Source: Rhizobium halophilum (lineage in GTDB: Bacteria; Pseudomonadota; Alphaproteobacteria; Rhizobiales; Rhizobiaceae). Taken from it: DNA of 64,000 bases. A program made the translations under genes and the position numbers. The notes under the pieces were generated by a model, which saw only the letters and a program-made list of their open reading frames with translations, ran no database searches and was not told the DNA's origin. The stretch covers positions 299,192 through 363,191 of the forward strand of contig NZ_JAKJHS010000004.1 of the NCBI RefSeq assembly GCF_021648825.1. Reading direction: 5' to 3'. The first letter of the stretch is position 1. Every line of letters starts with the position of its first letter. Positions 57,985 to 64,000 of the stretch are shown here, one piece after another.

Positions 57985-58983
57985 TCAGTCGAGCATCGTC
58001 GCCGGCATCGCATGAAGATACTCTGCCACTTTCCGCTTCGAACCGATGTTGCGCCAGACCGCATCGACCTGATCAGGGAGTAGGCCAGCGGCCTCGCCGA
58101 CGGCCTCGCGCGGAATGCCATTGTTGAGGCCATAGAGGCACACGTCCATCCGGTCGTACGGGAGCGAGAAGTAGTATTCATCCTGCCCCTGCGGCAGGGA
58201 CCAGGTGTCCGTCGTAGGTGGTCGCCGCCGGATCTCCTCCGGCACGCCGAGCGCTTCGGCAAGCTGGTAGACCTGCGTCTTGTAGAGATGGGCGATCGGC
58301 TTGAAGTCCGCCGCGCCGTCACCGTTCTTCACGAAGAAGCCCTGATCGTATTCCAGCCGGTTGGGGGTGCCGGCAACTGCATAGCTCAGCCGGTCCGCAT
58401 GGTAGTATTCGATCTGCTTGCGTGTCCGCTGCTTCATGTTCGCAGCGGCGATCATCCCGAGGTACACATCGAGCGGCATGCGATGACGGCTCTGCTCTCC
58501 GGACGGCGAGGCAACGACGAGCCAGGAAATGTTGTAACCGCGGCTGGAAAGGGCATTCTCGAGCACGACCTTGCACCCCCAGCCTTCACCGAACTCAGGA
58601 ACAATCTGCCGAATGAACCCGTCGCGTCTCGCGTAGCAGCCAGAGGCGGCAAGGGCCGGACCGATGTCTTCCAACACCGTCTCCACCCCTGTGGCAGTTG
58701 CGAGCGACTGTCCCAGACGCAGGCTCTCGGGATCGGAATCGTGCTCGGGCATGAAGATGCCCGTGACCTTTCTCGGCCCCAGGGCACGAGCGCACAGGGC
58801 CGCCGTAACGCTAGAATCTATGCCGCCTGATAGTCCCAGAACGACGCCTCGCTTGCGCAGGTCCTTCAGCACCGCCGTGCGGATCCAGGCGCAGATGCGT
58901 TCGATCTCCGCTTCAGCGTCGAGCCGGAGGCTTTCAGGAGAGAAGGACATCTCATGCGCGAAGTGCTTCATGCTCTGAGTCAT
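57985..58983 (-). CDS. NAD synthase-like, ammonia-dependent amidoligase
   Basis: A 332-residue N-type ATP pyrophosphatase of the NadE family. It has the P-loop LGLSGGIDSSVTAALCA (residues 50-66), ANMKQRTRKQIEYYHA, GTPNRLEYDQGFFVKNGDGAADFKPIAHLYKTQV and PPTTDTWSLPQGQDE, so the ATP and metal sites look intact. It lacks the glutaminase (nitrilase) domain of the long bacterial NadE and has an insert of about 40 residues around 120-165. It overlaps the AMP-ligase gene by four bases (ATGA). True NAD synthesis is possible, but the context with a carrier protein and ligase suggests amidation of another carboxylate. Confidence 0.75.
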   Translation of the reverse strand: MTQSMKHFAHEMSFSPESLRLDAEAEIERICAWIRTAVLKDLRKRGVVLGLSGGIDSSVTAALCARALGPRKVTGIFMPEHDSDPESLRLGQSLATATGVETVLEDIGPALAASGCYARRDGFIRQIVPEFGEGWGCKVVLENALSSRGYNISWLVVASPSGEQSRHRMPLDVYLGMIAAANMKQRTRKQIEYYHADRLSYAVAGTPNRLEYDQGFFVKNGDGAADFKPIAHLYKTQVYQLAEALGVPEEIRRRPPTTDTWSLPQGQDEYYFSLPYDRMDVCLYGLNNGIPREAVGEAAGLLPDQVDAVWRNIGSKRKVAEYLHAMPATMLD

Positions 58984-60530
58984 ACGGCATTCTCCAGTTG
59001 TGGTTCGGCCTCGACGCCGACGCTCATTCTGATCTTGCCGGTCGTCGTGCGGGGCAAGGCTGCCCGGAACTCGACGCTTTTCGGCACCATGTAGTCTTCA
59101 AGGTATTGGGCGCAGTGACGGATGACATCCCTCTCCGAAAGCTGGCGCCCCTCTTCCAGCGCCACATGGGCACGCACGACCTGGCCGAAGACCGGATCCT
59201 CGACACCGGTCACGGCAGCTTCGCGAACACCGTCAAGCGCGTAAAGCACCCGCTCAACTTCTTGAGGGCTGACCTTCTCGCCGCGTGTCTTGATGATGTC
59301 GTCCTTCCGGCTGACGAAATAGAGGAAGCCCTCTTCGTCCGTCCGAAAAAGATCGCCCGTTGATAGACGTCTTTCCCTGTCCGCAGTCCTGAGCTCCTGC
59401 AATGCGGTTTCCGCGTCGCACCAATAGCCGGCCATTACGTGCGGCCCCTCCACCACGAGTTCCCCTATGGTGCCTGGGGTCGCAGGCAAGCCCTCCTCAT
59501 CGACGACGAAAGCGCGCGTGCCCGGGATTGCCTTGCCGACGGAGGTGGGACGCTTGGCGAGCTCTTCTGGTGAGAGATAGCTCACCCGCAGACATTCCGT
59601 CTGACCATACATGACAAAGACCTTCGTCTGCGGCAGGATCTCTTGGAGGCGCGCACTCAGCACAGGCGGCAGGGCAGCTGCGGCGCTGGTCACGTATCGC
59701 AGGTGCGGAAGAAAGCCCTCAGGAAGGTCCTTCGTCCCGGCGATCAACGCGGCCATCGCAGGGACTAGCGGAAGACCGGTGGCCTTCTCTTCAGCCAGCC
59801 GGTCCATCATCTTTCGCGGGAAAGCGAAGCTTTTCTCAAGCACCAGCGTCCCACCAACGCAGACCATCGTCACCAACTGCGTGATGCCGTAGCCGAAGGA
59901 AAGCGGAAGCACGCTCAGCACAATCTCGCTGGCCGTGTTTTCCAGGTAGCTGATGATCGACTGGCAGGCCGCATCCACATTCGCATGGGTCAGCATTACC
60001 CCCTTGGGGTCGCCGGTAGATCCGGAGGTGTGGATCAGGAGGGCAAGAGCGGTATCGTCGAGAAATCGCGGAAGCGATTTTGTTTGCGTCCTGCGCAAGA
60101 GCTCCTCAAGCCGCAGATGATCTCCACCCAAATCCGAAGGTGCTTGTGTCGCGATGACGACCATCTTCCTGCCCGACAAGGCGATCGCAGCGCGGACGTT
60201 TGGAAGATACCGCGCGTGCGTGATGACAGCCGCAGGTTCAGTGCTGGAGAAGATGGCGGCAAGCTTTTGTGCCTTCATCGATGGGTGGAGTGGGCAGGCG
60301 ATGGCGCCCGCCTTCCAGGTCCCGAAGAAGCTGACGGGTGCTTCACCGTCGTTGTCGAGCAGGAAGGCAATCCGGTCGTTTGGCCTCACAGCCATTGCCA
60401 CCAGTGCAGCGGCGAGACTGCCGGAACGATCATCAATGTCGGCATAGCTGAGGCGGCTCTCGCCAGCGACGACAGCAGTTTTCCCTGCAAACCGTTCCAC
60501 GCTGTTGCCAAGCCTTGCCTCGATGCGCAT
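58980..60530 (-). CDS. Acyl/aminoacyl-AMP ligase (class I adenylate-forming enzyme)
   Basis: A 516-residue adenylate-forming enzyme. The ATP motif is LLIHTSGSTGDPKGVMLTH (residues 164-182), then MYGQTECLRVSYLSPEE, ELVVEGPHVMAGYWCDAE, STGDLFRTDEEGFLYFVSRKDDIIKTRGEKVSPQEVE and the C-terminal lysine in TTTGKIRMS. It resembles ligases that load free-standing carrier proteins (for example those of exosortase-A clusters) more than fadD. It starts ten bases after the carrier-protein gene and overlaps the nadE-like gene. The acyl substrate cannot be read from the sequence. Confidence 0.82.
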   Translation of the reverse strand: MRIEARLGNSVERFAGKTAVVAGESRLSYADIDDRSGSLAAALVAMAVRPNDRIAFLLDNDGEAPVSFFGTWKAGAIACPLHPSMKAQKLAAIFSSTEPAAVITHARYLPNVRAAIALSGRKMVVIATQAPSDLGGDHLRLEELLRRTQTKSLPRFLDDTALALLIHTSGSTGDPKGVMLTHANVDAACQSIISYLENTASEIVLSVLPLSFGYGITQLVTMVCVGGTLVLEKSFAFPRKMMDRLAEEKATGLPLVPAMAALIAGTKDLPEGFLPHLRYVTSAAAALPPVLSARLQEILPQTKVFVMYGQTECLRVSYLSPEELAKRPTSVGKAIPGTRAFVVDEEGLPATPGTIGELVVEGPHVMAGYWCDAETALQELRTADRERRLSTGDLFRTDEEGFLYFVSRKDDIIKTRGEKVSPQEVERVLYALDGVREAAVTGVEDPVFGQVVRAHVALEEGRQLSERDVIRHCAQYLEDYMVPKSVEFRAALPRTTTGKIRMSVGVEAEPQLENAV

Positions 60531-60540
60531 GGCTTGGCGT

Positions 60541-60798
60541 CTACGCAGCCACGGGCAGCTTACGTGCCAGATAGGACGTCATGTTATCGATGCTGTCGAG
60601 ATTTTCCGGGATGATTTCCTCATCGGCGATTGTGATCCCATAGGTGGCCTCGAGGAAAGCGATCAGTTCGAGGACGCCAGTGGAGTCAATAATGCCTCCC
60701 TCGAGGAGCGATTGACTGTCAGTAATATCAGCATCCGCCCGAAACAGAAAATTCTCGGAAATGAATTCACGCACCGCAGAATGAAATCTCTGGGCCAT
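60541..60798 (-). CDS. Acyl carrier protein, free-standing
   Basis: An 85-residue carrier protein. The phosphopantetheine serine is in IIDSTGVLELIAFLE (Ser39), and the C-terminal helix is IDNMTSYLARKL. It lacks the DSLDxVEL form of housekeeping AcpP and lies outside any fatty-acid-synthesis context, so it is a specialised ACP. It leads a three-gene reverse operon (acp, AMP-ligase, nadE-like) with gaps of ten bases and a four-base overlap. Its divergent neighbour is xthA. Confidence 0.85.
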   Translation of the reverse strand: MAQRFHSAVREFISENFLFRADADITDSQSLLEGGIIDSTGVLELIAFLEATYGITIADEEIIPENLDSIDNMTSYLARKLPVAA

Positions 60799-61025
60799 AA
60801 CAACCGCTCCACTTGAACTGTTCTTGACGCCCCATCCAAATGCGGTGCGACATCCCTAATAGCTGACACCCTGTCATGCCTGACTGAATCTTTTGCTAAA
60901 CGGCATCGTAAAGACTTTGCAAAACTGCATCGATCCTGAACTGCCGGCGTTATGGCGCAAACGACCAAGAGTGATCGATAGCGACAGTCGGTGGCGTCAA
61001 GACAAGTTTCGGGAGCGGAGAGGCA

Positions 61026-61802
61026 ATGAAGATTGCCACTTTCAACGTCAATGGGATCAATGGGCGCCTTGAGGTCCTCCTGCGCTGGCTGAACGAGACG
61101 CGGCCGGACGTGGTCTGTTTGCAGGAACTGAAGGCTCCCCAGGAGAAGTTTCCCCTCTCTGCCATTGAGACAGCCGGTTATGGTGCCGTCTGGCACGGGC
61201 AGAAACGCTGGAACGGTGTCGCGATTCTTGCTTATGACGCGGAGCCGATCGAAACGCGTCGCGGGCTCGGCGGTGATCTGCAAGACAGCCATAGCCGCTA
61301 CATCGAAGCGGCGGTGAACGGCGTGTTGATCGGCTGCCTTTATGCGCCGAACGGCAATCCCGCACCCGGCCCAAAGTTCGCGTACAAACTTGCCTGGTAC
61401 GAACGCTTTCTGGCGCATGCGCAGCATCTGCTGGAGAGCGGGGCTCCGGTAGTACTGGCCGGCGACTACAACATCATGCCCACCGATCGCGACGTCTATG
61501 CGCCGGAGCGATGGCGGGATGATGCGCTGTTCCGTCCCGAGGTGCGCGAGGCATTTCGCCGCTTGGAGGAGCAGGGTTGGACAGATGCGCTTCGGCAACT
61601 TCATCCCGAAGAACGGATCTACACCTTCTGGGACTATTTTCGAAACGCTTGGGGACGCAACGCGGGCTTGAGGCTGGATCATCTGCTCCTGAGCCCCTCG
61701 ATCGCCGATCGCCTGGAGCGGGCGGGAGTGGATCGCGAGGTGCGTGGTTGGGAGCACGCAAGCGACCACGCACCCACCTGGATTGAGCTGTCTAAGGCTT
61801 AG
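61026..61802 (+). CDS. xthA: Exodeoxyribonuclease III
   Basis: A 258-residue exonuclease III/AP endonuclease, acting in base-excision repair. Catalytic blocks are ATFNVNGIN, VCLQELK (metal Glu), LYAPNGNP, LAGDYNIMP, LDHLLLSP and SDHAPTW. Length is normal for this family. GGGAGCGGAGAGG precedes the ATG. It is divergent from the carrier-protein operon and converges with the DapA-like gene, with a GC-rich stem-loop between. Confidence 0.93.
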   Translation: MKIATFNVNGINGRLEVLLRWLNETRPDVVCLQELKAPQEKFPLSAIETAGYGAVWHGQKRWNGVAILAYDAEPIETRRGLGGDLQDSHSRYIEAAVNGVLIGCLYAPNGNPAPGPKFAYKLAWYERFLAHAQHLLESGAPVVLAGDYNIMPTDRDVYAPERWRDDALFRPEVREAFRRLEEQGWTDALRQLHPEERIYTFWDYFRNAWGRNAGLRLDHLLLSPSIADRLERAGVDREVRGWEHASDHAPTWIELSKA

Positions 61803-61805
61803 GGA

Positions 61806-61830
61806 GGCGGCGACGCACCTAAGCGCCGCC
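61806..61830. terminator. Weak stem-loop between xthA and the DapA-like gene
   Basis: A seven-base stem GGCGGCG / CGCCGCC with an 11-base loop lies between convergent stop codons. No T-run follows on either strand, so termination would be weak or factor-dependent. Confidence 0.4.
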
Positions 61831-61844
61831 CCCAGGAATTGAGC

Positions 61845-62771
61845 CTAAAGTATCGCCCGCTTGTCGCGCCGGCCCAGCCGCTTGAGCAAATAGTCCACCT
61901 CCGCACGCGCCGTGTCCGTCAGTGCCAGCCCCGGCTTACGCTGCGCATCCGACGTGATGACGCCGCGCCGCATCAGCACATGCTTGCGCACCGCAAGGCC
62001 GATCCCGAGTTGCTGCTCGTAACGGATCAGTGGCAAATGCGCGTCGAAGAGGTCGTGCGCCTCGTCCCGCTTCCGGTCGGCGAGGAGGCCGACGAGTTCC
62101 ACCAGCATGTCCGGAAAACCATATCCGGTCATCGCGCCATCGGCACCGCGCTCCGGCTCGAAGTCGAGGAACATGCCGCCATTGCCGCAAAGGATCGAGA
62201 AGGGCCGTAGCTCGCCGGCCTTCTGCATGGCGCGGAGCCTGGAAATCTTTTCAAGGCCCGGCCAGTCCTCGTGCTTCAGCATCAGGCAGGACGGGTGGTT
62301 CGAGATGATCTTCGCCACCACACTCGGCGACATCACCACGCTGAGCGTCAGCGGATAATCCTGCAGCACCCAGGGCACGTCCTCGCCGACCGCCTCCACC
62401 GCCTGGCCGAAGTAGTTGACGATCTGCTCGTCCGTCCGAAGCGCCGGTGTCGGCGCGATCATCACGCCGGCCGCCCCCATGTCCATCGCATCTCGGGCGA
62501 GGGAGCGCATGGCAGCAAAGCCGGGCGCCGAGACGCCGACGATGACAGGCACCTTCGACCGGCCCACCACCTGTCGGATGATTGCCCGGCTTTCCGCCGG
62601 TTCCAGCTTCGGCGCCTCGCCCATGATGCCGAGGATGGTGATGCCGGTGCAGCCGCTGTCCTGGTAGAAATCTGTAAGCCTGTCGATGGAGGTCGTGTCG
62701 AGCGCGCCGTCCGGCAGGAATGGCGTCGTGGCGATGGCGTAGACGCCTTTGGAATCTGCAGAGAAGCTCAT
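61845..62771 (-). CDS. Dihydrodipicolinate synthase family lyase (not DapA)
   Basis: A 308-residue TIM-barrel aldolase of the DapA/N-acetylneuraminate lyase superfamily. The Schiff-base lysine is in CLMLKHEDWPG and the catalytic tyrosine in VLQDYPLTLS; the substrate loop is ILGIMGEAPKLEPAES. Paralogues of this type cleave or dehydrate keto-acids. The usual DapA pattern GTTGE is replaced by GIMGE, so lysine synthesis is unlikely. It is translationally coupled to the upstream RraA-like gene (overlap), so both probably act in one keto-acid catabolic route. Start ATG 62771 is preceded by GGAAGG. Confidence 0.8.
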   Translation of the reverse strand: MSFSADSKGVYAIATTPFLPDGALDTTSIDRLTDFYQDSGCTGITILGIMGEAPKLEPAESRAIIRQVVGRSKVPVIVGVSAPGFAAMRSLARDAMDMGAAGVMIAPTPALRTDEQIVNYFGQAVEAVGEDVPWVLQDYPLTLSVVMSPSVVAKIISNHPSCLMLKHEDWPGLEKISRLRAMQKAGELRPFSILCGNGGMFLDFEPERGADGAMTGYGFPDMLVELVGLLADRKRDEAHDLFDAHLPLIRYEQQLGIGLAVRKHVLMRRGVITSDAQRKPGLALTDTARAEVDYLLKRLGRRDKRAIL

Positions 62772-63472
62772 CGTGCGTCCTTCCACGCCTGGTAGCGCGC
62801 CTTCGTCTCGGCATTCATCGGATAAAGGCCAGGCAGCGGGACCCCCCGGTCCACCTCCGTCATGATCCACGCTTCCATTTGCTCCTGTTCCGGAGCCTCC
62901 GCCAGCACCGCGTCAAGGAATTTGGCAGGGATCAGGACGGCACCATCCTGGTCGGCGACGACAATGTCGTCCGGGAAGACGGCGACGCCGCCACAGGCGA
63001 TCGGCTCCTGCCAGCCGACGAAGGTGAGGCCGGCAACCGAAGGCGGAGCGGCAACGCCTTCGCACCAAACGTCCATGCCGGTGCCGAGCACGCCCTCTGC
63101 GTCACGTACGACCCCGTCGGTCACCAGCGCGGCGACGCCGCGCTTGACCATGCGCGAGCAGAGAATGTCGCCGAAGATGCCGGCGTCCAGCACGCCCATG
63201 GCGTCGGCAACCGCCACGCAGCCCTCCGGCATGGCCTCGATTGCGGCGCGGGTCGAGATGGGGGAGGCCCAGCTTTCCGGCGTTGCCAGGTCCTCGCGGG
63301 CAGGAACGAAGCGCAGCGTGAAGGCTGGGCCGACCACACGCGCCTGTCCCGGCTTCAGCGGCTTCGTGCCGCGCATCCAGACGTTGCGCAGCCCCTTCTT
63401 GAGCAGGACGGTCGTCAACGTGGCGGTGGAGACGTTCTTCAACGTCTCGACGATCTTCGGATCAGGCGGCAT
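62768..63472 (-). CDS. RraA-like / HMG aldolase-family protein
   Basis: A 234-residue member of the RraA-like fold, which includes 4-hydroxy-4-methyl-2-oxoglutarate aldolase and the RNase E inhibitor RraA. Family blocks are AIFGDILCSRMVKRGVAALVTDGVVRDAEGV (with a metal-binding Asp), and GGVAVFPDDIVVADQDGAVLIP. At 234 residues it is longer than RraA (about 160), which favours an aldolase or decarboxylase role. ATG 63472 is preceded by GAGGAG; a longer frame reaches 63508. Its stop overlaps the DapA-like start, so they form a two-gene operon. Confidence 0.78.
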   Translation of the reverse strand: MPPDPKIVETLKNVSTATLTTVLLKKGLRNVWMRGTKPLKPGQARVVGPAFTLRFVPAREDLATPESWASPISTRAAIEAMPEGCVAVADAMGVLDAGIFGDILCSRMVKRGVAALVTDGVVRDAEGVLGTGMDVWCEGVAAPPSVAGLTFVGWQEPIACGGVAVFPDDIVVADQDGAVLIPAKFLDAVLAEAPEQEQMEAWIMTEVDRGVPLPGLYPMNAETKARYQAWKDAR

Positions 63473-63691
63473 GGAATCTCCTCGCGCGGCGGAAGGCAAA
63501 TCCTTCACGGCGCGGGATATTCGATTGCCCTTTGCAGCGCGTCAAGGAAGGAAGGTCTGCTTTCTGGCTTCTCACTTCAGAAGTCGCAAAGCATCCGCGT
63601 TCGTGGGGATGGCGGCGGACGCTCGTGCGAGGCAGGCGTCGAGAACCCCACACGTCACGCCAATGCGGTGCCCACGCGGGGGCGAAGCGGG

Positions 63692-63862
63692 TTAATCCTG
63701 CTCCGTCGTCCGGTCCGTATCGCCATTCTGGAACATCCGCCGGTCTTTGTCGATCTTGCCCGGATCGAAGTTCTCGACGGGTTGCGTAGGCGCATTGGCC
63801 GACACAGCCGCATCGTCGGCTGTCTGCTGCTTCTGCTCTGATTTGTCGGATCGATCACGCAT
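63692..63862 (-). CDS. Small acidic, disordered-looking protein of unknown function
   Basis: A 56-residue frame starting MRDRSDKSEQKQQTADDAAV and ending DTDRTTEQD. I chose the ATG at 63862 because GGGAGA lies six bases before it; an ATG at 63868 would abut that site. The composition is charged and low in hydrophobics, with no domain I recognise. No terminator or operon partner is evident. Coding status rests on the well-placed ribosome binding site and the clean stop; it needs homologues to be secure. Confidence 0.5.
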   Translation of the reverse strand: MRDRSDKSEQKQQTADDAAVSANAPTQPVENFDPGKIDKDRRMFQNGDTDRTTEQD

Positions 63863-64000
63863 GCTCATTCTCCCATTGTGATGGTTGGAGAACGATCAGC
63901 AGCGTTGATGGTTCGAACTGAGGTGCCCGACCTGAGAGATAGGTGACGAAACGTACCGGGGACATGGGTAACACTTTCCGTTTTGCGGGAGGTGTTGATG

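Noticed and set aside
57985..58983. Naming the NAD-synthase-like gene nadE
   Set aside because: The motifs allow it, but missing glutaminase domain, an internal insert and the ACP/ligase operon make the symbol misleading.
62720..63841. 373-residue forward frame opposite the RraA-like gene
   Set aside because: Entirely shadow composition; the reverse strand carries recognisable enzymes with good ribosome binding sites.

Overview
The window is a GC-rich, densely coded chromosomal segment of an alphaproteobacterium, almost certainly a member of the Rhizobiaceae (Sinorhizobium/Ensifer, Rhizobium or Agrobacterium relatives). The pointers are both ornithine-lipid acyltransferases (OlsB and OlsA), a malic enzyme with a phosphotransacetylase-like tail (Tme type), a cysteine-free Fur homologue of the rhizobial Mur type, the lnt-phrR pair known from acid-response work in Sinorhizobium, an Hsp20-DUF1150 pair behind an apparent ROSE-type RNA thermometer, and overall gene order. 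Nearly all of it is core, housekeeping sequence. I see no prophage, CRISPR array, integrase or complete insertion sequence.

Layout. 1-14 kb: end of lspA, olsB behind a candidate Pho box, tme (reverse), mutS, a frameshifted secreted hydrolase divergent from a membrane-anchored AraC regulator, then glnD-murJ and a secreted M15-like peptidase. 14-27.7 kb: trpS, a universal stress protein, then a long co-directional run nfuA-tsaB-rimI-mur-olsA-miaB-phoH-ybeY-tlyC-lnt-phrR, a terminator, metK behind a palindromic operator-like site, another terminator, and trmB. 27.7-34 kb: DUF1150/hsp20 (reverse), nucleoside hydrolase facing ribokinase, rmuC, and def-fmt-truA. 34-41 kb: dapD-dapE-membrane protein (reverse), a LOG-family gene, an EF-hand protein, a HAD nucleotidase, a DMT transporter and argB. 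41-44.4 kb: the reverse run rpmH-rnpA-yidC, a terminator, then ysxC. 44.8-49.7 kb: a chemoreceptor ending in a CheR-tether motif, a histidine kinase without a partner, tRNA-Arg(ACG), and a Sel1-repeat exported protein. 49.9-56 kb: pyrC, pyrE, a fructokinase facing pgi, and fadD. 56-64 kb: PRC-barrel protein, GNAT protein, an acyl carrier protein/AMP-ligase/NAD-synthase-like operon, xthA, a RraA-like/DapA-like pair, and a small acidic protein.

How the parts work together. OlsB N-acylates ornithine and OlsA adds the second acyl chain; the Pho box ahead of olsB fits induction under phosphate starvation. The nucleoside hydrolase releases ribose for the adjacent ribokinase; frk and pgi feed hexose phosphates; dapD-dapE make diaminopimelate; def and fmt form the two ends of the N-formylmethionine cycle. 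The most system-like accessory locus is the acp-AMP ligase-nadE-like operon (57985-60798) with a convergent GNAT gene. It looks like a carrier-protein activation pathway whose product I cannot name. The best regulatory find is the SD-sequestering hairpin plus RpoH-like promoter in front of hsp20.
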